From the NCBI GenBank assembly GCA_963556255.1, contig OY744615.1, forward strand, positions 7,417,858 through 7,481,857: a DNA stretch of 64,000 nucleotides, read 5' to 3'. The first letter of the stretch is position 1. Each line of letters begins with the position of its first letter. This stretch comes from Allolobophora icterica (taxonomy: Eukaryota > Annelida > Clitellata > Crassiclitellata > Lumbricidae). Below are positions 58,201 through 61,388 of this stretch, piece after piece. The notes under the pieces were generated by a model. The model had not been told where the DNA came from. It searched no databases and saw nothing but the letters and a program-made list of their open reading frames with translations. The translations under genes and the position numbers were made by a program.

Positions 58201-59387
58201 TCTGTTTCTCTGTTTGTCTGTTTGACTGTTTTTCTGTTTCTCTGTTTCTCTGTTTCTCTGTTTGACTGTTTGTCTGTTTCTCTGTTTCTCTGTTTCTCTG
58301 TTTGACTGTTTGACTGTTTGACTGTTTCTCTGTTTGCGAAAGAGTACAACTTTTAATATACCTTAGATTATAACATAATATATTTAAAATATCTATCAAA
58401 TAGGTTAAGTCAATACCATATTCAAATAAGCCTTGCTGCGCTAGGGCGCTATACAAATTGGTGAAGTTCAAAATAATTTAAATGTAGACTCTACTTAAAA
58501 TTGGTGTGAGAAATATGTTTATTCAACATTTGAAATGTTTCAATATCATAATTAAATCGTGCAAGAGTGCAAATTAGGGTTCAAATATAATTAAAAATAT
58601 ATTAAATATAATTAAAAGAATTAATTTCGCTAGAACTAATACTCTGAAGGGACTGGCCCAGAACTATTAGTCTATCTGTAGAGATTGTCCCAGAATCCAT
58701 ACTCATACGGTAGATATTGTCCCAGAACCCATACTCATACGGTAGATATTGTCCCAGAACCCATACTCATACGGTAGATATTGTCCCAGAACCCATACTC
58801 GTACGGTAAATATTGTCCCAGAACGATTCCTTTATTTACTACTGCCAGACCGCTTTCGCGCTTGCGTCCAACCAATAGTCGCGATTAATTCATTCTCAAT
58901 GGAAAACTTAGCAACCTAACTCTAACAGACAACATAGATTTCGATGCATGGATATCGAATAAATCAGAATAAATGGTCCGCCCAAGCCTAAAGAGTTACG
59001 TAGTCAGCGACTTTGCCTAACTAAAACCCAATAGAAACTCAGAAATTGCTTATTTTCAACAATTTCCGTTCGGAATTAATTATCGTTTCTATTTCCATTC
59101 CATTTTGACATTTTCATTTCCGTTTCTATTCAGTTTCCGTTTTGCAAATAATTTCCGTTTCAGTTTCAGTTTCAGTTTTCGTTAAACGGAAATTCATAAT
59201 TTTCATTTCAGTTTCTATTTCAGTTAGCTGAAATATCACTGGTTGTCTGACCATGTTAGGATTTGCGATGTCTTTGTTGGCCAGAGGATCGCACTTGATG
59301 CTCGAGTAGTAAGCGACGACGATCAGTCCAATGATGCAGGCCATCATGAGCATAATGATCAAGGAAGGAATGTTTATCAGAATCATT
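34113..59387 (-). CDS. SLC5-family sodium/solute symporter gene A (eight exons, 5' end outside window)
   Basis: Eight minus-strand exons (59387-59252, 47474-47386, 41634-41522, 41171-41101, 37477-37391, 36888-36631, 35437-35329, 34246-34113) join with matching phases and GT/AG borders. Together they encode about 330 residues, the C-terminal half of an SSS/SLC5 transporter. Landmarks in order: a transmembrane segment with SIKCDP; LLPYFV; STVSS; WEDIL; SVPGPISQ; GSVNGPVLGFFVLG; a loop with several N-glycosylation sequons; the last transmembrane segment; and a charged tail. These proteins use the inward Na+ gradient to import small solutes across the plasma membrane. The layout is closest to the monocarboxylate/multivitamin branch; the substrate is unknown. 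The introns carry most of the transposons described here. The first half of the gene should lie right of 64000. Confidence 0.87.
34342..34437. repeat. 96-bp direct repeat, copy 2
   Basis: Same sequence as 32781-32876, here inside the last intron of gene A. No TIR or tail was seen. Confidence 0.9.
34438..35328 (-). other. Gene A last intron, unique sequence
   Basis: Intronic AT-rich DNA. Short open frames (34547-34747, 34999-35292) show no domain. Confidence 0.5.
35329..35437 (-). CDS. Gene A exon (last transmembrane segment)
   Basis: Acceptor TTCTTTCCACAG ends at 35438; donor GTAAAT starts at 35328. It encodes FRGLENFYAISYLWFLTIGA, then IVTGVVGIIASFIM, matching the Y..SYLW...G motif before the last SLC5 helix. 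Leaves in phase 1. Confidence 0.88.
35573..36516. mobile_element. hAT-type non-autonomous element in gene A intron
   Basis: The left end CATTGTGATTCTC and the right end (reverse complement CAGTGTGATTCTC) are TIRs. The 8-bp TSD CTTCCAGC is perfect (35565-35572, 36517-36524). Both subterminal regions are packed with TTATAGTTATAG/GTTAACG words. There is no coding sequence. Confidence 0.92.
36631..36888 (-). CDS. Gene A exon (helix plus glycosylated loop)
   Basis: Acceptor TTTGTTTAAAG ends at 36889; donor GTAAGC starts at 36630. It encodes GTLLGGIVGVLVSLWLSIGS, a PPLPPVSVEQC segment typical of SMCT/SMVT-like transporters, and an extracellular loop with sequons NFT, NYT and NQT. Phase 0 at both ends. 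Confidence 0.9.
36889..37390 (-). other. Gene A intron, unique sequence
   Basis: Intron between two confirmed exons; no features were recognised. Confidence 0.6.
37391..37477 (-). CDS. Gene A exon (GPVLGFFVLG)
   Basis: Acceptor ATTTAAG ends at 37478 (weak pyrimidine tract); donor GTCTAT starts at 37390. It encodes LIMVMLGSVNGPVLGFFVLG then AVSRHANWK. In SLC5 proteins this glycine-rich helix is followed by the KG..GL..G helix in the next exon, as here. Confidence 0.85.
37478..37931 (-). other. Gene A intron, unique sequence
   Basis: Start of the 3.6-kb intron. AT-rich, no features before the LINE at 37932. Confidence 0.55.
37932..39080 (-). mobile_element. LINE C-terminal part (minus) with internal satellite expansion
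   Basis: The minus strand starts near 39066 with a DVHCLPVASRIQYKVLLLVS block, KAPKYLCDL and MSKPLSAL. After the tandem array (38160-38930) the same frame family resumes with SRLLRSADRIDLLVPRHRTS and GPSLWNDQPPLSV, ending near 37932. It is the post-RT region of a CR1/L2-like LINE. Confidence 0.8.
38160..38935. repeat. 49-bp tandem array, ~16 copies
   Basis: Unit GGGCAGAGAGAGGTTTACTC + ATTAGGTCACAGAGGTACTT + AGAAGCTAA. Most copies are near identical and two carry the same shorter variant (CACTTATAAGCCAAGGGC), implying block duplications. The unit is LINE coding sequence (SKYLCDLMSKPLSAL), so the array arose inside the LINE. Confidence 0.95.
39150..39980 (+). mobile_element. LINE 3' part with GATTA tail (plus)
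   Basis: The plus strand carries LESTQIKRLQFIPNSLVRVV, then TSKHQHIAPILKLLH and later blocks parallel to the LINE at 5345-6100, including ATAGGCTGGTGCCCTGC and a GAGATTATGATTACTG end. 5'-truncated and frameshifted. Confidence 0.8.
39981..40290. repeat. GTA/ATT trinucleotide-rich DNA
   Basis: GTAGTA runs directly after the LINE tail, then ATTATT runs around 40105-40290. Confidence 0.8.
40291..40625 (-). other. Gene A intron, no recognised feature
   Basis: Unique sequence between low-complexity tracts; nothing supported. Confidence 0.4.
40630..40955. repeat. Purine-rich minisatellite (GGCGAGTCGGAGGCGAGGCA)
   Basis: Degenerate copies of a ~12/24-bp unit built from GGCGAG, GCAGAGAC and GAGTCG words. 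Overlapping open frames on both strands are artefacts. Confidence 0.85.
41101..41171 (-). CDS. Gene A exon (short transmembrane exon)
   Basis: Acceptor TGTTTTCCAG ends at 41172; donor GTAAGT starts at 41100. Two bases complete Val, then VLFGALSIGVAFLAGSVPGP and ISQ follow. Leaves in phase 0. Confidence 0.88.
41522..41634 (-). CDS. Gene A exon (STVSS and WEDIL)
   Basis: The acceptor ends at 41635 (CATGAAG) and the donor GTAACC starts at 41521. Its first base completes Ser, giving STVSSLLSGSAANCWEDILK, then NHLPEIKKAFINRIL. STVSS and W.D.. match the sodium-site region and the following loop of SLC5 proteins. Leaves in phase 1. Confidence 0.85.
41635..41999 (-). other. Gene A intron, no recognised feature
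   Basis: Beginning of the 5.75-kb intron; includes a GA-rich stretch at 41840-41900. Confidence 0.5.
42000..43110 (-). mobile_element. Non-LTR retrotransposon 3' part with (AAT)n tail (minus)
   Basis: It holds the open frame at 42133-43098. The 3' side ends in A-run plus (AAT)n at 42005-42062, as expected of a target-primed insertion. The 5' part, including RT, is missing beyond about 43110. Confidence 0.7.
42133..43098 (-). CDS. C-terminal region of an RT-associated retrotransposon protein
   Basis: An open frame of 321 codons on the minus strand ends at 42133. I recognise its blocks from retroelement proteins widespread in invertebrates: SGDWLSVLPIPSCGLCL, VGLRLGLDLCGPHRC, GQHGLACR, RHHDINDIVWRAL, DGKRPDGATMIPW, KYLAWDATVIHT and FLFQRLSICIQRYNA. 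The C-x-C and GLAC cysteines and the DGKRPDG..PW core look intact. In relatives this region follows a reverse transcriptase, which is absent here. The function is unknown. The intact frame suggests a fairly recent copy. It is an intronic passenger of gene A, not a host gene. Confidence 0.65.
   Translation of the reverse strand: MRRVESLASSAFLASAASALALQSAILDRCLVGADSHMEELLIVRRETLPSCVDPMPTKQAIWDGPMVEVDRSAVWAGADTPMDRARLLAVGFPHSGDWLSVLPIPSCGLCLSNEAVRVAVGLRLGLDLCGPHRCGCGDLVGQDGQHGLACRLAFGRALRHHDINDIVWRALRKADVPSTKEPSGLFRTDGKRPDGATMIPWASGKYLAWDATVIHTCAASYITHTANAGGAAAEQAAMRKSEKYSGLPPSHLFLPIAFETRGPVNAAGTSFLREVGRRLSVISGEPREVTFLFQRLSICIQRYNAIAFRGTFNDLAEDEA
44060..45190 (+). mobile_element. LINE RT to 3' end with (GAAT)n tail (plus)
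   Basis: The plus-strand frame runs from SSWVPARYGLPQGSVLGPIL through QQYADDVQAYMH (active-site YADD intact), MSSNRLRLNPSKSKFIWLG and CYYQLRQLRTV. A frame change leads to VLRSAARLIGHIPKHGQVSR and LEVLHWLPMRLRIEYRIAAL. The 3' end GAGGCGCTATATAAATC is followed by GAATGAATGAATGAATGAAT-type repeats. It is 5'-truncated within RT but the best preserved of this LINE type here. Confidence 0.9.
45191..46223. other. hAT interior, no recognised gene
   Basis: Unique AT-rich sequence within the element; open frames at 45538-45801 (minus) and 45753-45947 (plus) have no recognised domain. Confidence 0.4.
46224..46378. mobile_element. hAT-like MITE (155 bp)
   Basis: CATGGGCGTGCG at the left and CGGATGCCCATG at the right are inverted; the 8-bp TSD GTGACTCA is perfect (46216-46223, 46379-46386). 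Contains GCCCCC and TTTTCC runs; non-coding. Confidence 0.88.
46544..47385 (-). other. Gene A intron, no recognised gene
   Basis: 46544-46860 is rich in TCGAC and CCGTTCC words; similar words lie just left of 43785, so the hAT landed in this low-complexity DNA. The rest is AT-rich. Confidence 0.45.
47386..47474 (-). CDS. Gene A exon (LLPYFV block)
   Basis: Acceptor TTTGTACAG ends at 47475; donor GTAAAG starts at 47385. It encodes LLPYFVVSIFADSPGFAGLF then LSTLYGAAL, a highly conserved SLC5 segment, and leaves with two bases (AG) of the next serine codon. Confidence 0.9.
47625..48720 (-). mobile_element. LINE RT to 3' end (minus)
   Basis: Read on the minus strand from about 48720: a YADDAQAFVHGP active site near 48510, WMSSNRLCLNSTKTQLIWFG, VRDLGVTLDSSLTF, SCFFQLRRLRA, then IEVLHWLPITSRIQYKILLL, KYLSDL and AFAVTGPSAWNGLP. 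The 3' end near 47630 reads AGGCGCCTTATAAATTAC. It is the same broad LINE type as at 44060 and is frameshifted. Confidence 0.88.
48994..49455. mobile_element. hAT-like element (CAGCGGTTCTGAAAC end)
   Basis: CAGCGGTTCTGAAAC at the left mirrors GTTTGAGAACCTCTG at the right, and GTGCCACCAGGT mirrors ACCTGGTGGTAC inside. No TSD could be matched. The interior includes a LINE 3' scrap (49225-49300) and a repeated AGCGCATGGTGGAC word. Confidence 0.6.
49225..49300 (+). mobile_element. LINE 3' scrap with GATTAC-like tail
   Basis: GGTGCCCTGCGCTTGGCCTT followed by GGAGATTACAATTACGG matches the 3' ends at 6040-6100 and 39900-39975. Confidence 0.7.
49641..50118 (+). repeat. 5' LTR (478 bp)
   Basis: TG...CA ends; same length and, by eye, same sequence as the 3' LTR. 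A notable internal word is GCGCGGCCGGCCGATATCGG. Confidence 0.97.
50119..50290 (+). repeat. Primer-binding region and ~19-bp leader tandem repeats
   Basis: Four bases after the LTR is TGGTGGCAGCG, a plausible start of a tRNA primer-binding site because it begins with TGG. It is followed by about nine copies of ATAAATACTCACGGTGGA-like units. Confidence 0.65.
50573..53941 (+). CDS. Gag-protease-integrase (zinc domain) polyprotein of LTR element
   Basis: The 1122-codon frame starts with MEKLSAERQADIKKMSTERL. Residues ~85-310 are a long Glu/Arg/Lys coiled coil; ~325-460 resemble a retrotransposon gag capsid region (FWVKLLLPLM, LLKEFKLTSREYRARF). A CCHC knuckle (CHNCGSDKHLVTFC) lies near 586 and a retropepsin active site (SDSGAEIPVIS) near 700. 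Residues ~965-1010 form the integrase HHCC zinc domain (HESVFGGHLGEEKT ... FCKSCEKCQ). The integrase core should follow MTMDLI but is replaced by a short remnant of its far end (KWHKIIPF), then later sequence and an out-of-frame junction with RT. At least two internal deletions are implied. Confidence 0.9.
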   Translation: MEKLSAERQADIKKMSTERLKQRLLKAGFKEEQLEGMSRGDMMQELAEVWVKEEVEEEGAVGGAVEKAIEKPPVPMSMEMLMQWMMMKEDREEKRRQEEKEKEERRRQEEKEIRQEELRRQREKEEKAELARQEELRLQREKEEKAERLQREKEEKTELSRQEELRLQREREDKAEQVRKAELELQKNQFEIQLEQLKRDREDAERRRLEQMIEFEKARKSDEEVRQQQIEAKRMREEEKEKARTLELERAEQIRQEELKFQKESLEKAEAERQERLKLEKSKLTLKETQMREEREAERRKQQESETLVSKIKKIGDAMKHVLPQMPTDMMEVPLYFETVENAFRSFAVEKPFWVKLLLPLMTPKARTVLNRLSYHDLDNYDRVKQHLLKEFKLTSREYRARFVDARKTTEETYTMFTARLKNLLNYYVRSRNVNREYDTLFDLLVADKLKECLPPGPLQFVLSKEGTDCLQASAVADLADIHVNNRIGFAFPNINSYPSQRSVNQSQSGKWKSNPGTGNQFKGKEVKASVPVPNETREVTFGRQGFNKSSAPFAKREGNTSFTQYKRYEGNEQRGISQPYHTVVKRCHNCGSDKHLVTFCPVPVAAASSSRNQEHTRVNLIQVVSDTGNQTTGQENQETEVKSVMKCGIQKEILLDAEIQREVIGKDDSRILKKSFLQYVEVEIRGVDGKEPVKVKALSDSGAEIPVISEELLEGMKMEQIGKVNLQCVAGDAIPAKLVKVDVRLCGSDVEEEGFPRKIQCSLTPYVTLMCASIAKMGSTERFLLHPEIIAELKAVPQMEVKTIQGDVSVRANVMTRAQSRKQEMVDVDEKNETESSSDEENESNEQRSLSRDGVIAEMNEQEMAACENGTLNETEEDNECDVGIGDLYRDEEMDEEQKVQIVDSKKFEEQQRKDESLKPWWKLAQEKESEFCVINGLLHKKYQILDQTIYQLVLPKERRIKVMELAHESVFGGHLGEEKTRERIKLSFVWPKMRRDIVKFCKSCEKCQLKARSLVMDRVPITPVSREEVAFKRMTMDLIDNPRKWHKIIPFHENHLKELKENTEKALLFAESYSQEKQLQYTNQYYKRARHKGICSISNSFDLSSRSGTSDQRNVKNKHH
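53784..54428 (+). CDS. Reverse transcriptase of LTR element (separate frame)
   Basis: The genuine RT sequence starts near 53855 (EFAAYRIPLIYRAEVERQIK). It has the expected palm motifs: SPLVIVKKKDGSLRLACDYR, ILDCRSAYW, TRVPFGMINSGRTF and the active-site YVDDIAVHS. The frame differs from gag by one base owing to the deletion junction near 53850. It stops at 54426-54428, just after a run of seven A (54409-54415), while the rest of the domain continues in another frame. Confidence 0.9.
   Translation: MQNLTLKKSNYNTQISITREQGTKEFAAYRIPLIYRAEVERQIKEMLKTNIIKPSSSRMASPLVIVKKKDGSLRLACDYRYINSFTVDCKYPMPIVRDVLNKVGKSNVISILDCRSAYWTCPVKQSDQWKTAFVTHNGLYEFTRVPFGMINSGRTFVKAINLVLQPISDFAEPYVDDIAVHSDSWNVHLQHLDAFLMQMRLHNVTLNLKKMHIW
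54429..55107 (+). CDS. RT connection and RNase H of LTR element
   Basis: After a one-base frame change the sequence continues with IFGKSEVRFIGHVVGSG, the QVKQLLGFFNYYRQFIKDFA thumb/connection motif, and an RNase H domain: FNLYCDSSDFAVGAVLTQ (first Asp), WATVEKEAYAIVWALNKL (Glu), FTDHNPLTYL (Asp) and IADCLSRL at the end. All expected catalytic acidic residues appear present. Nothing follows before the polypurine tract, confirming that integrase is not in the usual terminal position. Confidence 0.9.
55209..55222 (+). other. Polypurine tract
   Basis: AAAAAGGAAGGAGG, three bases before the 3' LTR, is the expected plus-strand primer. Confidence 0.8.
55226..55703 (+). repeat. 3' LTR (478 bp)
   Basis: Matches the 5' LTR in length and, as far as I can read, in every base. 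Confidence 0.97.
55851..55990. repeat. ~32-bp tandem repeats in left foldback arm
   Basis: Four to five copies of GTTCTGGGACAATATCTACC + GTATGAGTATGG. They are mirrored at about 58675-58825. Confidence 0.92.
56340..56740. repeat. CAGACAAACAGAGAAACAG array (left arm)
   Basis: An ACAG/AACAGT-based octamer array of about 400 bp; mirrored at 57936-58336. Long open frames on both strands are artefacts. Confidence 0.93.
56780..57078 (-). mobile_element. tRNA-derived SINE (left arm, minus)
   Basis: The minus strand begins GGGGGTGCACGATAGCGTAG (A-box-like TAGCGTAGTGG), then has a perfect B box GGTTCGAATCC. The body shares blocks with 20283-20385 and ends near the AAGCTTCCATATTATTATTA segment. The acceptor halves do not pair (GGTGCACG vs GTCCAGACA), so this is not a functional tRNA gene. 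Confidence 0.8.
57598..57900 (+). mobile_element. tRNA-derived SINE (right arm, plus)
   Basis: Mirror copy of the SINE at 56780-57078, reading outward from the foldback centre, with the same A-box-like and B-box words. Confidence 0.8.
59252..59387 (-). CDS. Gene A exon (transmembrane segment, SIKCDP)
   Basis: Acceptor CTTGTTCTTTAG ends at 59388; donor GT at 59251-59250 (ATG/GTCAGA). It encodes MILINIPSLIIMLMMACIIG and the SIKCDPLANKDIANPNM loop. It enters completing a codon with one base and leaves in phase 0. A hAT element begins 10 bases past the exon end. Confidence 0.85.
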
Positions 59388-59968
59388 CTAAAGAACAAGA
59401 TTAGTTCTCATGAAACAGCAACCGTTTGGTTTTGAATATGGCGAGAAAATATACGTAGGGATGTATAAATGATGTACGAATGCACGAGCGTACGTAAGAA
59501 CATACGTACTTTTTGCATATACTTTGTATATTTCCATGTAAGACATATTGTATGTATGAATACAGCGCCTCAATGAAATTCCCTAATGATCCTAATCCGT
59601 TTAATGAGGAGGATGGTTGTTATCACGATCGGTTGTGATGATAGAAAATGAAGAAACGAAAGACGATGATATTAACGTAGATGATGTCTGGACTCATCAA
59701 TGCCTTCCTCCCAGTGCGTACCATTACAACGCGACATTGTACGCTGTCTCTGTGGTTCAATGCGCAATGTCGTGCGTTTCGACGTCAAGCACGGAGCCAC
59801 GAGAGGATCTTCGGAAGAAAGCGCTTCCTGGGTCCACTTTGTCCGGAATTGTACGCCACCTACCGGGACAAAAGAGCGGGAATACTGGGAGGCCATCATC
59901 ACTCGCCATTCGAAGGACGCGAAGAAGCTCTGAACCACCTTAAACAACCTCCTTTGTCGCCAGAGGGG

Positions 59969-60376
59969 CAGGGGCGGCGCCAGACACTTTTTGTAACCAG
60001 GGCATAGCCAGGGCAGTCATACAAGTAGCCAGTGCACAGGGCGACTAATGGAGAGCGCGGTAGGGCGAGCTTAAATGTTGACTACAACTATAAGATCGCG
60101 CTACCGCGCTTGCCATAAATCGCCCCAGCACTATCATATTTGTCCAGAGTCAGGAGATAAGTTGGGCGAAGCCCCCCGGAAGCTGAACGGTTTTTGACAT
60201 TTGTAAAGCAAATTTTAACATTTCAGTGAATTAAAGGAATTAATATCTCAGGATATAACAAATATGCCCGAACAAATTCTGGACAGGGCAAAAATTCTGG
60301 CAGGGCATCGACCAGGGCAAAGGCTTTTTTTACCAGGGCATTTGCCCTGGCGCGCCCTGGTGTAGCGCCGCCTCTG
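59969..60376. mobile_element. hAT-type non-autonomous element (408 bp)
   Basis: The left end CAGGGGCGGCGCCAGACAC and the right end (reverse complement CAGAGGCGGCGCTACACC) are TIRs. The TSD CAGAGGGG is perfect (59961-59968, 60377-60384). AGGGCA/GCCCTGG words are frequent near the ends. It interrupts the LINE. Confidence 0.92.
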
Positions 60377-60994
60377 CAGAGGGGTGGTCGACAGTCACAT
60401 TCTCCTCCGTCCTTCTCTGCTGAAGCGTTCCTAGAGCGATTCTCGGCCAAAATATCATCCATCCGCGACGCTACCGCTGGCTCCTCTCCTCCCGTCGACT
60501 CTACTACGGAATGTCGTCTTCCTATTCCTAGCGAGATCATGAGCATGGAGTACGTGAACTCATTTTTGCCTCCGCGCCGAAAATGGACCCTGCGCCAACG
60601 TTCCTGGTTTAGGACTTTATTGACGGCCTTCTGCCGTTCTTCACGGTGCTGCGCAATCGATCAATCCGTGATGCCTGCCTACCAGCCTCTCAGAAACAGG
60701 CCGTTCTCCTACCTACCTTGATGCGACATGGCTTGGACCCGAGCGATCCAACCTACTACCGGCCTATGGCCATTGTGACGTTTCTTTCTAAAATTCTAGA
60801 ACGCATTGTTGCCAACCAGTTAATCGCATATTCAGATTTGAATGAGTTGATTCCTGCTCAACAGTCGGGTTTCCGTAGAAATCACTCTACGGAGACCCTT
60901 CTGCTTCGCCTTCTATCTGACTTCTATGGCGTCGTGGATCGTGGTAACTCTCTTAGCCCTAGTTGATGTCAGTTCTGCTTTTGACTATGTAGAG

Positions 60995-61243
60995 TCTACA
61001 GTGACTTGCACACTGTGGTCATTGGAAAACCATAAGTATTATAGTAATATAGAAATACCACGAGTCCCCTTTATAACTTTTTATACTTACTTTTATACTT
61101 GTTTTAGTGCACACACCATCTTCATAGGCCAAAATTTTGAGAATCATTCATCTTAACTAAGCGGAGTCATCACTTGTTTGGCCCCCGAAGGGTTCAAAGA
61201 AATTGTTTAGTGGCCCCTGGGCGAGAAAGGTTGTGCACCACTG
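60995..61243. mobile_element. hAT-like insertion (about 245 bp)
   Basis: The right end AAGGTTGTGCACCACTG is a typical hAT terminus in reverse complement, followed by ATGTAGAC (61244-61251). The left flank has ATGTAGAG (60987-60994), then TCTA, then CAGTGACTTGCAC. Excision restores the LINE frame around FDYVDH. The left terminus is less certain. Confidence 0.7.
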
Positions 61244-61388
61244 ATGTAGACCATCCCATTCTTCTTCAGCACCTCTCCACCTCCTTTGGGTTGGTCGGTC
61301 AGCCGCTAGAATGGCTCCGTTCTTTCTTATCTGAACGAACTAATTACGTTGTCATCGGCTCCTATAGGTCTCTTTGAGTGGGATACGG

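Larger units (their letters stand above)
55833..58843. mobile_element. Foldback element: 1.38-kb inverted arms, 253-bp centre
   Basis: Left arm 55833-57209 and right arm 57467-58843 are nearly identical inverted copies of equal length. Each arm carries, from outside inward, ~32-bp repeats (GTTCTGGGACAATATCTACC...), an AT-rich part, a long CAGACAAACAGAGAAACAG array and a tRNA-derived SINE. The direct repeat ACTGCCAGA flanks it (55824-55832, 58841-58849). Because three bases of the right copy also belong to the arm, the TSD can be read as 9 bp (MULE/foldback-like) or 6 bp, GCCAGA, with AGTAGT tips (the size used by Polinton/Maverick elements). There is no transposase. It lies inside the 48787-59241 hAT. 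Confidence 0.9.
48787..59241. mobile_element. hAT-type element split by an LTR retrotransposon and a foldback element
   Basis: The left end CAGTGATATTTCAGTTTTGA and the right end (reverse complement CAGTGATATTTCAGCTAACT) are inverted. The TSD GTTGTCTG is perfect at 48779-48786 and 59242-59249. Both subterminal regions consist of CAGTTTCAGTTTC/AATAATTAC words (48790-48975 and 59040-59230). Subtracting nested insertions leaves roughly 1.4 kb of non-coding element. It sits in a gene A intron beside the 59252 splice donor. Confidence 0.9.
59640..61388 (+). mobile_element. LINE endonuclease-RT linker and RT (plus), split by two hAT elements
   Basis: Plus-strand order: LINAFLPVRTITTRHC, SLWFNAQCRAFRRQARSHER (linker before RT), then RT blocks LPTLMRHGLDPSDPTYYRPM, ILERIVANQLIAYSD, AQQSGFRRNHSTETLLLRLL and DVSSAFDY. 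After a 250-bp insert come VDHPILLQHLSTSFGLV and LSERTNYVVIGSYRS. The copy is cut at 61388 by the CG-rich repeats of the next element. Frameshifts make it dead. Confidence 0.85.

Noticed and set aside
56205..58471. 183-codon frames (KQTNRQTEKQ) and Cys/Leu/Phe frames
   Set aside because: Read-through of the ACAG-based array in the foldback arms.
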